DNA of 45,406 bases from Treponema sp. (GCA_004554075.1 SFOB01000010.1:1-45406); one strand, 5' to 3'; positions 8,000-17,597 are shown, numbered from the stretch's first letter. The notes: generated by a model from the sequence alone, not told the origin. Made by a program: numbers and translations.

Positions 8000-9592
8000 A
8001 TGTCTAAAAAAGCTAGAATCACTATCCACCCGAAATTCAAAATCGGAGAAATTTCTCCCCGACTTTTTTCTGCCTTTCTGGAGCCAATCGGCACCATGGT
8101 AAACGGCACAATGTATAATCCAAAGCACCCGACTGCAGATGAACAGGGCTTCCGCACTGATTTTATTGAAGCTCTTCGCGGAACTGGGCTGCCTGCTGTT
8201 CGCATGCCTGGTGGCAATTTTGTTTCTGCCTGGCAGTGGAAGGATTCCATAGGCCCGCGGGAATTGAGAAAGGTACACCTGGATCCGGCCTGGCACCAGT
8301 ATATTCCAAATGATGTAGGCCACGACGAATATCTTCAGTGGGCAGAAAAGGCTGGCACCGCGCCGATTTACACTGTAAATCTTGGAACCGGTACTTTGCA
8401 GGATGCAATGGACTGTGTTGAATATACAAATCACGAGGGCGGCACTTACTGGTCTGACCTCCGCCGCCGTTACGGCCACAAAAAACCTTATGGAGTAAAA
8501 ACCTGGTGTCTTGGCAATGAGATGGACGGACACTGGCAGCTGGGCTCCTGGGAGAAGGATCCGACCGGCTACGGAACTCTCTGCCATGAAGCATCAAAAG
8601 CTATGAAGTGGATTGATGAATCCATTGAAACTGTTGTCTGCGGATCTTCTGCTTCCTTTATGGATCACTATCCTGAGTGGGAAGCAAAGGTTATGGACCA
8701 GTGCTACGACACAGTTGATTACCTGGCCCTTCACCACTATCACATTGCAAAACCGGGAGATACTCTGGCTCTGCTGGGCGGCTCTCTTTATTATGAAGAT
8801 TTTATCAATACAGAAGCTGCTATGCTGGATTACATTCAGGCAAAACACCGCTCACCACGCAAGGTATATATTTCTTTTGATGAATACGGTGCTTTCCCAC
8901 GTCCTTTCAGCGAACTGCACCCGGGCTACGGTCCTTACAATATGGCACGGGTTCATTACCATTTTGATCCGGAACGCAAGTACATTCGCCACGACCCGGA
9001 CAATATGCCTGAACGGGATTTCCCTGGTGGAGATATGATTAAACTCCTCAGTATGACTTCCATTCAACTGGCCCTTCTTCGCCATGCAGACCGCGTAAAA
9101 ATCGGCTGTATGACTGGCGGACTTGCAGCCCTTGCAGCTTCTAACCACGACACTGTCTGGCGTCCTGCAACTTATTATGCCTTCCGCCAGCTTATTGATT
9201 ATGCCCGCGGCACCTCACTGCAGACTATTGTTGATTCCGAAACCTTCGACATGCCGGGCTATGCGATTGACGATACCTCTCAGTACACCGGCAAGAACAA
9301 TGTAAACTACATAGACTCAGCCGCTGCCTGGGATGAAAAAGCCGGCAGACTTACAGTCTTTGTAATCAATCGAAATGAGAAAGAGAACTACCCTCTGGAC
9401 CTGGATCTTCGTGGATTTGAAGCTTTTAAAACAGGCTGTCACTATTCAATGTTCAGTGAGGATTTTAATGCAAAGAGCTCTGCAGGCCATGACTGGAAAG
9501 CTCCTTCAAAAAAATCAGTAACAATAAAAGAGGGAATTGCTTCTGTAAAACTTCGGCCACTTTCGTGGAATGTAATGATTTTCGAAAAATAG
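8000..9592 (+). CDS. Alpha-L-arabinofuranosidase, GH51, intracellular
   Basis: A 530-residue enzyme that removes terminal alpha-L-arabinofuranosyl units from arabinoxylan or arabinan fragments. The retaining GH51 pair is visible: acid/base Glu174 in CLGNEMDG and nucleophile Glu295 in YISFDEYG. Also typical are the N-terminal 'IGEISPRLFSAFLEPIG' strand and VRMPGGNFVSAWQWKDSIGP. The C-terminal ~130 residues form the expected beta-sandwich and end VKLRPLSWNVMIFEK. There is no signal peptide, so it acts in the cytoplasm on imported oligosaccharides. GGAG lies ~8 nt before the ATG. A membrane acyltransferase follows after 36 bp. Its codons are somewhat richer in G/C than those of the neighbours. 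Confidence 0.93.
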   Translation: MSKKARITIHPKFKIGEISPRLFSAFLEPIGTMVNGTMYNPKHPTADEQGFRTDFIEALRGTGLPAVRMPGGNFVSAWQWKDSIGPRELRKVHLDPAWHQYIPNDVGHDEYLQWAEKAGTAPIYTVNLGTGTLQDAMDCVEYTNHEGGTYWSDLRRRYGHKKPYGVKTWCLGNEMDGHWQLGSWEKDPTGYGTLCHEASKAMKWIDESIETVVCGSSASFMDHYPEWEAKVMDQCYDTVDYLALHHYHIAKPGDTLALLGGSLYYEDFINTEAAMLDYIQAKHRSPRKVYISFDEYGAFPRPFSELHPGYGPYNMARVHYHFDPERKYIRHDPDNMPERDFPGGDMIKLLSMTSIQLALLRHADRVKIGCMTGGLAALAASNHDTVWRPATYYAFRQLIDYARGTSLQTIVDSETFDMPGYAIDDTSQYTGKNNVNYIDSAAAWDEKAGRLTVFVINRNEKENYPLDLDLRGFEAFKTGCHYSMFSEDFNAKSSAGHDWKAPSKKSVTIKEGIASVKLRPLSWNVMIFEK

Positions 9593-9613
9593 GGCCGTGA
9601 TGCGGCCGCACAT

Positions 9614-9619
9614 AGGAGG
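9614..9619 (+). promoter_or_regulatory. Strong ribosome binding site of the acyltransferase
   Basis: AGGAGG 9 nt before the ATG at 9629 fixes that start. A small GGCCG/CGGCC hairpin (9594-9608) lies between the GH51 stop and this site. Confidence 0.7.
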
Positions 9620-9628
9620 ATTAAAAAA

Positions 9629-10882
9629 ATGTACCTTACCTACACTGTCTACGTGCTTATTCTGGCACTCTTTATCTGGGGCGGAAAATTCGCCGGTTTC
9701 AAAAAGGACCAGTTCCACGAGAATTCTTCTTCTCTGGATTCAATGAAGTCTCTGCGCGGTTTTGCAGCAATCGGCGTAATTCTTCATCATATCTCTCAGG
9801 AGCAGGCCTTTCAGTGGGCCAACAACTTCGGTACTAAGCCTGGAGAACTCAGTATTTTTGTAAATGCAGGTTATCTTTTTGTAGCCATCTTCTTTTTCTG
9901 CTCGGGCTTCGGTCTTATAAAAAGTCTTGAAACAAAACCTGATTATTTTAACGGCTTTTTGAAAAAGCGAGTTCTTAAGGCTCTCGTGATTCCATATTAC
10001 GTAAGCATTATAATTTATGGAATTCTGCGTTTTGCCAGCGGTGAACGATTTGCGCCTTTACAGTGGGTTACAAACCTGGTCGGCATTACAATGATGAATC
10101 CTTATGCCTGGTACCCGATTATTGCAGCAATTCTCTACATTGCATTCTATCTGATTTTTAAGAATATAAAGAATCGTAAAGTCTGCTACATTCTCCTGGC
10201 CGCAGTAATATTGCTGCTTGGTATGATTTTCTGTGTAAACGGTCACTTCCCATGGTTTGCAGGTCCTAAAAACTGGTGGCTCTCCCAGTCTGGCGAACTT
10301 CAGAACAAATGGTGGACACAACAGCAGGTATGGTGGATTTCCGGCGAATGGTGGATTAATTCCTGCCCGGCCTTTTTAATCGGTATGCTCTTTGCTCAGT
10401 TCGAAGATCAGATCCGCCTCTGGTTCAAAAAATTCTACTGGGGAAAACTCCTTCTTGTTCTGATAATTACAGCAGCAACCTTTATGCTTTCGGGCTTTGG
10501 CCAGATGCATTTTGGCTGGTGGACAGAGTTCAACGGCAACGGACCTGATATCGGTAAAAAGATTGCAACCTACTTCTGTGTAATTCCTTACAGCATGGCC
10601 TTCCCGCTTATGCTCTTTACAATCATGCTTAAGTACAAGGTATCAAATCCGGTAAGCCGCTTCTTTGGAAAATATTCTCTCGAAACTTATATGATGAATT
10701 TGATTGCAATAACAGCATTCCGCTTCCTGCTTTACAAACCACACCCTCAGTATGGTTCAATGCCATTCTATAAGGCAGGACATTATAATCTTGCCATTTA
10801 CTTTGCGGCTGTTTTTGCAGTAACAATTCTTTTGGGATTGCTCTATAAGTTTTTGTGTGGGCTTATTCAGAAAAAGATCTAA
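9629..10882 (+). CDS. Membrane acyltransferase family 3
   Basis: A 417-residue integral membrane protein with about ten hydrophobic segments. Its first cytoplasmic loop has SLRGFAAIGVILHHIS, the hallmark of Acyl_transf_3 proteins (the Arg and His of the catalytic region), which move acetyl or other acyl groups onto exported glycans, peptidoglycan or lipids. A strongly Trp-rich external stretch at ~210-250 (KNWWLSQSGELQNKWWTQQ and following) is unusual. It may share a transcript with the GH51 gene. The acceptor cannot be inferred. The 3' end overlaps the opposing 58-residue gene by 2 bp. Confidence 0.85.
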   Translation: MYLTYTVYVLILALFIWGGKFAGFKKDQFHENSSSLDSMKSLRGFAAIGVILHHISQEQAFQWANNFGTKPGELSIFVNAGYLFVAIFFFCSGFGLIKSLETKPDYFNGFLKKRVLKALVIPYYVSIIIYGILRFASGERFAPLQWVTNLVGITMMNPYAWYPIIAAILYIAFYLIFKNIKNRKVCYILLAAVILLLGMIFCVNGHFPWFAGPKNWWLSQSGELQNKWWTQQQVWWISGEWWINSCPAFLIGMLFAQFEDQIRLWFKKFYWGKLLLVLIITAATFMLSGFGQMHFGWWTEFNGNGPDIGKKIATYFCVIPYSMAFPLMLFTIMLKYKVSNPVSRFFGKYSLETYMMNLIAITAFRFLLYKPHPQYGSMPFYKAGHYNLAIYFAAVFAVTILLGLLYKFLCGLIQKKI

Positions 10883-11055
10883 AGATATTTAAAAAGCAGA
10901 TATCCGATAGCGAAGCCGGCAGGAATTGCGAGGACAAGAAGAATACCTTTAAGAACTGGATTCATCTTTTTGTTTTCAGTCTGAGCATCCAGTTTTACTT
11001 CATAAAGAGTCTTGTCGGTTTCGTCTTTAATTTTAATCTTTCTATTCTCTGGCAT
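10879..11055 (-). CDS. Small single-span membrane protein (58 residues), unknown
   Basis: A 58-codon frame on the minus strand from ATG at 11055 to TAG at 10879. It begins MPENRKIKIKDE, is highly charged for ~30 residues, and then has one clean membrane segment (NPVLKGILLVLAIPAGFAIG) and a short LLFKYL tail. The charged-then-hydrophobic layout and the lack of a better frame on the plus strand argue that it is real. GCGGGG lies ~8 nt before the ATG. It is convergent with the acyltransferase, with overlapping stops. I recognise no family. It fills most of the otherwise gene-free stretch 10883-11222; the remainder (11056-11222) would hold the promoters of this gene and of the ABC pair, but I see no clear hexamers there. 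Confidence 0.6.
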   Translation of the reverse strand: MPENRKIKIKDETDKTLYEVKLDAQTENKKMNPVLKGILLVLAIPAGFAIGYLLFKYL

Positions 11056-11222
11056 ATTTTTACCCCGCTTCTTTAATATAAATCAGAAACAAGGATATTT
11101 CAACGGTCCAGGCCCTGCCCTCTGCACTTCATGTACGATTTTTTACAATTCAAGAACGTCTTTATAGAAATCACTTTAAACATACAGTAAAATCTCTATA
11201 TCCTATTTTCGGAGTACTTAAT

Positions 11223-13061
11223 ATGAAAGAGAAAAAGTTAGAAAGACGAATCAACGCCGTGCGTAATAATTTTTACGCACTCAAACTTGTCTGGAAAATG
11301 TGTCCCATTCCTGTTCTCCACATGGCCATAGCAAGGCTTTTGTCTTACTTTGGCTGGCTTTTTTACAGCGCCTTCTTTATGCGCTATGTAATTAATGCCC
11401 TGCAGTCTGGAGAAAGCTTTAAATCAATTATGATTTTCATAGGAATCACAATTGCAGTTTTTGCTTCCATGGCACTTTACAATTCTTACATCCAGGGCTA
11501 TGTTGCACCGGTTGCAAATGCTTCTCTGAACAAGCAGCTTTATCAGATGCTCTTCAAAAAATCCAGCAACGTTGAGCTTGAATGTTTTGAGAACTCAGAT
11601 TTTTATGATAAATACACCCTGGCCATGAAGAATGCCGACACAAATCTTTATAACACCGTAGACCAGTTATTCGGAGTTTTATTCGGATTTGTTGCCAGTA
11701 TCTTTGCCTTCTTCTTTATGTTCCAGGTAGACAAAATTTCCGTTGCCTTTATTCTCTTTCCTATAATAGGTAACTTTATCTTCCGCCGCCTTATCAACAA
11801 GCTGGAATACCTGCGACAGCAGGATATGGCTCCTCATAACCGCCGCGTAGACTACATCAACCGTGTTATGTACCTGAAAGACTACGCCAAGGAAATCCGA
11901 CTTACAAATATTTTTAATCTTCTCAAGCGCCAGTATACAGAAGCAATTAAAGGCATGATTGAGGTTATCAAAAAGTACATTATAAAATCTGTAATCTACC
12001 ACTGGTTCTGGGTAATGTTTACCTTCTCTTTTATTTTTGAAGGACTTTTGATTTATGGAGCATACCGAACCTTAGTCAGCGAAAGCATGACTCTGGCCCA
12101 GCTTGCCGTTATTACAAGCATGATGGTTTCCACAACCTGGATTCTCATCGGTTTTACAGACTCTGTTACTGCCAGCCTTAAAAACGGACTTTTTGTTGAA
12201 TATCTTCGTTCCTTCCTTGAATACGAAGAAAAGATTCCTGAAGATTATGATGGCGCTGACCCGGGATCTACTATTGAATCTATAGAATTCCGTAACGTAG
12301 GTTTTGCCTATAAAGACGTACCGGTTCTCTCAGGTCTCAATATGAAATTCGAAGGTGGAAAAACATACGCCCTTGTAGGTCATAACGGAGCCGGAAAATC
12401 AACTATCATAAAGCTGCTTCTCCGCTTCTACGATCCAACGGAAGGAGAGATTCTTCTCAACGGCCGCAACATCAAAGAATATAATCTTCAGAAATACCGT
12501 GCCCTATTTGCAACCGCCTTCCAGGACAACAGAATGTTCTCCATGAGTGTTGCAGATAACGTAACTCTGGGAGAGGACATTCCAGCCGAGAAGCGCGAAG
12601 CAATCGTAACAGAAGCCCTCAAACTTTCCGGAGTTTACGACAAGGTAATGTCACTGCCAAAAGGAATAAACACTACCCTCACACGCGAGTTTGATGACGA
12701 AGGAGCTGTTCTTTCGGGCGGTGAGTTCCAGAAAATCGTTGTTTCAAGGGCCTTTGCGAGAAGCTGCCCTGTAAAGGTTTTTGACGAGCCATCCAGCGCC
12801 TTAGACCCGATTGCAGAATATCAGCTTTTCGACAACATCTTAAAAGCCTGCAGAAAAAATACCCTGCTTTTCATTTCCCACCGTCTTTCCTCAGTGCAGA
12901 ATGCAGACCACGTATTCCTGCTTGAGCATGGCCAGGTAAAGGAAGAAGGCACACACCGTGAGCTTCTGGAAAGGCATGGACTTTACGCAGATATGTATCA
13001 GAAGCAGGCAGAAAACTACCTTGCAGATAAATCAAAACAGAAGGAGGGAATCTGGGCATGA
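11223..13061 (+). CDS. ABC exporter half-transporter (subunit 1)
   Basis: A 612-residue fused permease/ATPase of the MdlB/exporter type. The N-terminal ~330 residues carry six membrane segments (for example ~31-60, 70-90, 150-190, 258-310). The ATPase follows: Walker A GHNGAGKST (386-394), Q-loop in ATAFQDNRMF, signature LSGGE (497-501), Walker B VKVFDE (517-522) and H-loop His543. It overlaps the next gene by 4 bp (ATGA), so the two are probably made together and form a heterodimer. No peptidase domain is present. There is no obvious precursor peptide nearby, so the cargo is unknown. The upstream GGAG sets the ATG. Confidence 0.92.
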   Translation: MKEKKLERRINAVRNNFYALKLVWKMCPIPVLHMAIARLLSYFGWLFYSAFFMRYVINALQSGESFKSIMIFIGITIAVFASMALYNSYIQGYVAPVANASLNKQLYQMLFKKSSNVELECFENSDFYDKYTLAMKNADTNLYNTVDQLFGVLFGFVASIFAFFFMFQVDKISVAFILFPIIGNFIFRRLINKLEYLRQQDMAPHNRRVDYINRVMYLKDYAKEIRLTNIFNLLKRQYTEAIKGMIEVIKKYIIKSVIYHWFWVMFTFSFIFEGLLIYGAYRTLVSESMTLAQLAVITSMMVSTTWILIGFTDSVTASLKNGLFVEYLRSFLEYEEKIPEDYDGADPGSTIESIEFRNVGFAYKDVPVLSGLNMKFEGGKTYALVGHNGAGKSTIIKLLLRFYDPTEGEILLNGRNIKEYNLQKYRALFATAFQDNRMFSMSVADNVTLGEDIPAEKREAIVTEALKLSGVYDKVMSLPKGINTTLTREFDDEGAVLSGGEFQKIVVSRAFARSCPVKVFDEPSSALDPIAEYQLFDNILKACRKNTLLFISHRLSSVQNADHVFLLEHGQVKEEGTHRELLERHGLYADMYQKQAENYLADKSKQKEGIWA

Positions 13062-14926
13062 CACACAATTTAAGACCACATATTTACGGACCAAATTCAA
13101 AGAACTCGGACACTGCAGGAAAAAAGAAGTGCCACAGCACAGTCTGGAAAAACCAGGTTTTCCTCTGGAAACTCTGTTTTAAGACCTGCCCGGGCTTTAT
13201 GATTTACCACCTTTACGACGCCTTCCGCTACCAGGGAATGATTTTCCTGGAGCACGTGCTTGGAATCCGCTATGTTCTGCGCTGTGCAGAATTCCATGAG
13301 CCATTCACGAAGGCACTTTTCTACATCGGTCTGATTCTTCTTATCAATATGATTCAGATTATTCCGGACGGCTTTTACTGCTACAGCTGGAAGTTCAAAT
13401 GCAGGCCAAAGCTCTACCGCGCCCTCAAGGAACAGATGTTCAAAAAGGCCTCAGAGATTGACCTTTACTGCTACGATGATCCGGCCTACTACAACGACTT
13501 TGTCCTCAGCGTTTCTGAATCAGAAGCCGCAATAGACCGCTTTCTGGACCTTTTGAACATGGCCGTTCAGGCTCTTACAACTCTCTTTACGACAGGAGTT
13601 TTCTTCCTTGTTCTGGACCCGATTGGAGTTGTATTTGTTCTGGCCTCCTTTATTTTCCGCTTCTTTGTTTCAAAAAAGCTCAACAAGGTAAATTATGAAA
13701 ACCGTCTTGCAACCAATCCTTCAATCCGTAAGCGTGATTATGTAAGCCGGGTTTTCTATCTTAAGGATTATGCAAAGGAGCTTCGTCTTCACCCTAATGC
13801 AGGTAAACAGCTGGAAAAAGAATTTGCAGAAGCTGATGACAAGATTATCAGCGAGCACAAAAAGGTTGCAGGTAAGCGCATCTGGTTCCAGTTCTTAAAG
13901 GACTATGGAGTTGGAGACTTTTTGATTGATGGACTTTACATCTCATACCTTGTTTACAAGGCTGCCGTGCTTCACACTGTAAATTACAGCGACGCGGTAA
14001 TTCTCTTCAACCGAACCGGAAGCCTCCGCGGCTCTATGGGTAAGTTTGCAGACCTGGGACCTAAGGCTCACGAAAACTCTATGTTCATCGACAAAATCCG
14101 GGCCTTCCTGGCTTACGAACCTCGTCTTAAAGATGATGTGGGCGACTCTGTACCAGAGGGGGCTGGAGAACTTAAGCTTGACCATGTCACCTTTAAGTAC
14201 TCCGAAAGTGGCCGCACTGTTCTTGATGATATTTCCCTCACTGTTAAACCCGGCGAGCACATTGCGATTGTCGGATATAACGGTGCTGGGAAGACGACCC
14301 TCATCAAGCTGCTTATGCGGCTTTACGATCCGACCAGCGGCAGCATAAGCTACCACGACCGCAATGTCTCTTCTCTTTGTCCGCGCGAATATCATAAGCG
14401 GATTGGAGTTGTTTTCCAGGACTTCCAGATGTTCGGTGCAAATCTTGCTGAAAATGTTGTAATGGATAACATGACAAAAGAAGAGCAGGAAGAACGGGCT
14501 CCTCAGATTACCACTGCCCTCAAGGCTGCAGGCTTTGGCGAAAAACTTGGCCGCCTTCCAGAAGGCCTTTTCACTCAGGTAACTACAGAGTTCGACAAAA
14601 AGGGTGTAGATTTCTCCGGCGGTGAAAGCCAGAAGGTTGCAATCTCCCGCGCCTTCTACAAAAATGCAGATATTCTGATTATGGATGAGCCTTCCAGCGC
14701 CCTGGATCCAATTGCGGAATACGAGCTTAACAAGGCTATGGAAAGTGCTGCAAAAGGAAAGACAGTCTTCTATATTTCTCACCGCCTTTCCACCACCCGC
14801 GACGCAGACCGCATCATCATGCTGGAACGCGGCCGAATAATTGAAGAAGGCACCCACACAGAGCTTCTCGCCCGCAAAGGCAAATATGCCGAAATGTGGA
14901 ACGCTCAGGCCGGTAAGTATAACTGA
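13058..14926 (+). CDS. ABC exporter half-transporter (subunit 2)
   Basis: A 622-residue partner of the preceding gene, with the same layout: a ~35-residue hydrophilic N-terminus, six membrane segments to ~residue 310, then Walker A GYNGAGKTT (406-414), signature FSGGE (519-523), Walker B ILIMDE (539-544) and H-loop His575. Both ATP sites keep the catalytic Glu and the switch His, so neither half is plainly degenerate. The two proteins share SRVFYLKDYAKE/NRVMYLKDYAKE in the second intracellular loop, which suggests an old duplication. The 3' end overlaps the opposing kinase gene by 22 bp (14905-14926). Confidence 0.92.
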   Translation: MTHNLRPHIYGPNSKNSDTAGKKKCHSTVWKNQVFLWKLCFKTCPGFMIYHLYDAFRYQGMIFLEHVLGIRYVLRCAEFHEPFTKALFYIGLILLINMIQIIPDGFYCYSWKFKCRPKLYRALKEQMFKKASEIDLYCYDDPAYYNDFVLSVSESEAAIDRFLDLLNMAVQALTTLFTTGVFFLVLDPIGVVFVLASFIFRFFVSKKLNKVNYENRLATNPSIRKRDYVSRVFYLKDYAKELRLHPNAGKQLEKEFAEADDKIISEHKKVAGKRIWFQFLKDYGVGDFLIDGLYISYLVYKAAVLHTVNYSDAVILFNRTGSLRGSMGKFADLGPKAHENSMFIDKIRAFLAYEPRLKDDVGDSVPEGAGELKLDHVTFKYSESGRTVLDDISLTVKPGEHIAIVGYNGAGKTTLIKLLMRLYDPTSGSISYHDRNVSSLCPREYHKRIGVVFQDFQMFGANLAENVVMDNMTKEEQEERAPQITTALKAAGFGEKLGRLPEGLFTQVTTEFDKKGVDFSGGESQKVAISRAFYKNADILIMDEPSSALDPIAEYELNKAMESAAKGKTVFYISHRLSTTRDADRIIMLERGRIIEEGTHTELLARKGKYAEMWNAQAGKYN

Positions 14927-16305
14927 AAACGAGCGCCGTGCGGCTCAAGGTTGCCGGCGCTTATTTCACCACCCAGTGCGTCGGTCAGGGTTCTGGCAAT
15001 TGAAAGGCCAAGCCCGGAGCCCCCGGCACTTCGGGTATGAGCTTCATCACCCCTGTAAAATCTTTCAAAAACATGAGGCAGACTTTCCCGGCTCATTCCA
15101 GGTCCGTCATCACTTTCACTGATTACAACAGAACCCTTTTTTGAAGGAAAAGCCGAAAGCCCAATCCGGCACTTGTCTCCCGCAAACTTCACACTGTTAG
15201 AAACAAGCACAGTTAAAATCTGATGCAGCATTTCCGGATCTGTCTTAACAGGCTGCTTCAAATCACAACTGACATCAAATTTTACATCAGGCGAAACCGA
15301 AGAAAACTCCTGAACCACCCGCTCAAACACAGACCTGACATCTACTTCACAAATCTGGGGCTTTACCCTTCCGCTTTCCACCCTGGAAATCTGAAGAAGG
15401 TTTTCTATAATTACATGCATGGATTTTGATTCATCTTTTATAGCATTCAAAGACTTTTCCAGCTGCTCAGGATTATCTTTTCCCCAGCGCAGCAAAAGAT
15501 TAGCCTGGCCGCTGATAACTGTTAGCGGTGTATTGAGCTCGTGAGAAACATCACTTGAAAACTGCCTTTCTCTGTCAAAATCAGCCTTAATCCGCGCAAA
15601 CAAATCATTAAAGGTAAGAGAAAGCTGGTCTATCTCATCACCGCGCCCCGTCAAAGGCAGCTGCCCGTCAAGATTTTCTGTAGTCATAGCCCTTGCCGCT
15701 CTGGTTATTTTTACAACCGGAGTAATTGTATTTTTAGTAATTAAGAGAGAAACAAAAAATGAAAGTACAAGAACCGGAATAGCCATAAAAAGCAGAGCCA
15801 TCGGCAATTTTGAAAACATCATACTGAATAAATTATTTTCATTGTTTTCTGCAACTGCAAAAATAAGGTTTCTCTTTCCAAGCTGCTGCTTTTGTGCGCA
15901 ATAAAGAATATCAAGGTCACCGTCAAAAAAGAAATTCTTTTCAAAATGTCTTCTTACCTTACCCTTTGTTTCTTTTAATAACGGAAGAAAAGGATCATTT
16001 GTAGCAAGAATATCCTGAGTGTCAGAATCATAAACTATAAAGGTTATAAAATAAGGTAAGTTCGGAATAATATATGGGCCATCTGCTTCCTGATCATCAG
16101 ACCTTTCAAAATCACCTTCTTCATACCTTTCTGTAATAAAATGTGTTACTCCCCTTGCAGCATTTTTAATTCCCTCTGCCTGATTATGATGTACAAGATA
16201 TCGAACAAATAATAAAAAAGACGAAGAAAGGACAAGTATAGAAGTTGTCAGAATAAACATAAAACGGAGAGAAAGTCTTACTGCAAAGGACATCTGTTTT
16301 TTCAT
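14905..16305 (-). CDS. Sensor histidine kinase
   Basis: A 466-residue inner-membrane kinase. TM1 is at ~12-37 and an extracytoplasmic sensor loop at ~38-165. TM2 is at ~168-190, followed by a HAMP linker (195-245) and HisKA with phospho-acceptor His255 in SSDVSHELNTPL. The ATPase domain has the N box around VSNSVKFAGDKC, the G1 box SDDGPGMS, the F box FERFYRGDEAH and the G2 box GSGLGLSIA. It lies 6 bp after the response regulator and surely forms a pair with it. The real C-terminus (ARFQLYLPA) extends into the ABC gene, so the overlap is not an artefact. Confidence 0.95.
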   Translation of the reverse strand: MKKQMSFAVRLSLRFMFILTTSILVLSSSFLLFVRYLVHHNQAEGIKNAARGVTHFITERYEEGDFERSDDQEADGPYIIPNLPYFITFIVYDSDTQDILATNDPFLPLLKETKGKVRRHFEKNFFFDGDLDILYCAQKQQLGKRNLIFAVAENNENNLFSMMFSKLPMALLFMAIPVLVLSFFVSLLITKNTITPVVKITRAARAMTTENLDGQLPLTGRGDEIDQLSLTFNDLFARIKADFDRERQFSSDVSHELNTPLTVISGQANLLLRWGKDNPEQLEKSLNAIKDESKSMHVIIENLLQISRVESGRVKPQICEVDVRSVFERVVQEFSSVSPDVKFDVSCDLKQPVKTDPEMLHQILTVLVSNSVKFAGDKCRIGLSAFPSKKGSVVISESDDGPGMSRESLPHVFERFYRGDEAHTRSAGGSGLGLSIARTLTDALGGEISAGNLEPHGARFQLYLPA

Positions 16306-16311
16306 ATTTTT

Positions 16312-17001
16312 CTAGCCCAGAATATAGCCTACTCCACGAACTGTTTTTATATAATCATCCTTATCAAATTCTGCAATTTTTGAACGCAGATATCCGACAT
16401 AAACATCTACTGTATTTTCATCAATAAAATGCCCCTCACCCCAGATTTCATCAATTATCTGCTGGCGGGTAAAAACCTTTCCCTGATTTTCCAGCAGTAA
16501 TTTTATAAGCATGAATTCAGTTTTAGAAAACTGTATTTCAGTTTTTTCTTCTTTATCCTTTCCATGCTGAATCAGACATCCCATTCTGTCTGCATCAAGG
16601 GAAAGATTTTTATATGAAAGTTTTTCTACCGCACCCTTTGAAAAATTAACCCTTCGCATTAAAGCGTTTATACGGGCCAGCAGCTCTTCAATTTCAAATG
16701 GCTTTGGAATATAGTCATCAGCTCCAAGATTCAGTCCGTTAATTTTATCTACCGTTTCACCGCGGGCAGTTTCCAGAATTACCGGTACCATAGATTCGGA
16801 ACGGATACGTCTTAACACCTCAAGACCATTAAGTTCAGGCAGCATAATATCAAGAAGAATAAGATCCGGATTCTCTGACTTAAATTTTTCTAAGGCCTCT
16901 CTTCCAGTTACCGCAAGACAGGTAGTAAATCCTTCATGCTGTAATTCCGGAATGATAAAATCTGAAATACCTGAGTCATCCTCAACAATAAGAATTTTCA
17001 T
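16312..17001 (-). CDS. OmpR/PhoB-family response regulator
   Basis: A 229-residue regulator. The receiver domain (1-~118) has the acidic pair Glu7-Asp8-Asp9, phospho-acceptor Asp51 in LILLDIMLPELNG, the conserved Thr in LETARGE and Lys in IPKPFEIEEL. The C-terminal winged helix (~130-229) has FTRQQIIDEIWG, DENTVDVYVGYLRSKI and the end TVRGVGYILG. GAGGTG lies 5 nt before the ATG. It sits between the Pro-rich secreted protein and the kinase. Candidate direct-repeat binding sites occur in the upstream divergent spacer. Confidence 0.96.
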   Translation of the reverse strand: MKILIVEDDSGISDFIIPELQHEGFTTCLAVTGREALEKFKSENPDLILLDIMLPELNGLEVLRRIRSESMVPVILETARGETVDKINGLNLGADDYIPKPFEIEELLARINALMRRVNFSKGAVEKLSYKNLSLDADRMGCLIQHGKDKEEKTEIQFSKTEFMLIKLLLENQGKVFTRQQIIDEIWGEGHFIDENTVDVYVGYLRSKIAEFDKDDYIKTVRGVGYILG

Positions 17002-17009
17002 TTTTCACC

Positions 17010-17543
17010 TCACTTATCATCCTTTACTTCAACCAGTAATTCCACAGGTTCTATTTCATTTCCTTCAAAAGAACGAACATCCATAATTCTGAACTTAAAA
17101 GTCTGACTTTTTACAGGAACCCTAAGTTTTATTGTATCGCCTCTTTTATTAAAGACACACCTGCAAAAATCAGGCAGAAGGTTATTATCAATAAATATGG
17201 ATTCATTTTTGATGCTTCTTGGATTTATCCTCTGATTAAATAAAATCTCAATTCCAACAATATTTTCATCCAGCCGTATGCATTTTATCTGGTTTATTTT
17301 CAAAGGAAGATTTTCTGCATAAGTTCTGTTTCCTCTGTAATAAAATATTCTGGATTCATCCTTTGGAGGATCTTTTTTCTCCGGCGGCTTTGGCGGCGGT
17401 TCCGGTGGTTGTCCAGGAGCTTGTCCACCAGACGGAGATGGCGGCCCTGATGGTGCCATTCCTCCTCCAGGTCCCTGGGCATAAAGGCCTCCTGCACAAA
17501 GCAATATGAGAATAAAAATATGTCGCCGTAGTTTCAGCTTCAT
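17010..17543 (-). CDS. Pro/Gly-rich secreted protein, unknown
   Basis: I place the start at the ATG at 17543, which gives 177 residues opening with a standard signal peptide (MKLKLRRHIFILILLCAGG, cleavage near LYAQ); a longer reading from 17591 would bury this signal. After it comes a low-complexity stretch rich in Pro and Gly (PGGGMAPSGPPSPSGG, later PPEPPPKPPEKKDPPK) and then a ~110-residue folded beta-rich domain with three Cys-containing segments. It is the first gene of the two-component operon and may be a periplasmic partner of the kinase. TATAAT lies 6 nt before the ATG and no Shine-Dalgarno is present. Confidence 0.65.
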   Translation of the reverse strand: MKLKLRRHIFILILLCAGGLYAQGPGGGMAPSGPPSPSGGQAPGQPPEPPPKPPEKKDPPKDESRIFYYRGNRTYAENLPLKINQIKCIRLDENIVGIEILFNQRINPRSIKNESIFIDNNLLPDFCRCVFNKRGDTIKLRVPVKSQTFKFRIMDVRSFEGNEIEPVELLVEVKDDK

Positions 17544-17549
17544 ACTTAA

Positions 17550-17555
17550 ATTATA
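17550..17555 (-). promoter_or_regulatory. -10 element of the Pro-rich/two-component operon, predicted leaderless
   Basis: A perfect TATAAT 6 nt before the ATG at 17543 on the minus strand. The -35 is poor (ATTTAT at 17 nt), so an activator such as the encoded regulator may be needed. Confidence 0.4.
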
Positions 17556-17597
17556 AACCATATCAAAAAAAAATAAATGAGAAAGAGCCAAGTTATT

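Noticed and set aside
7898..8587. A 229-residue minus-strand frame opposite the GH51 gene
   Set aside because: It overlaps the catalytic part of a certain gene in antisense and resembles no protein.
10855..11076. A 73-residue plus-strand frame after the acyltransferase
   Set aside because: It overlaps the acyltransferase end and has poor coding character; the opposing 58-residue frame with a membrane helix fits better.
13943..14857. A 304-residue minus-strand frame within the second ABC gene
   Set aside because: It is the antisense of a clear ABC ATPase and has no recognisable domain or ribosome site.
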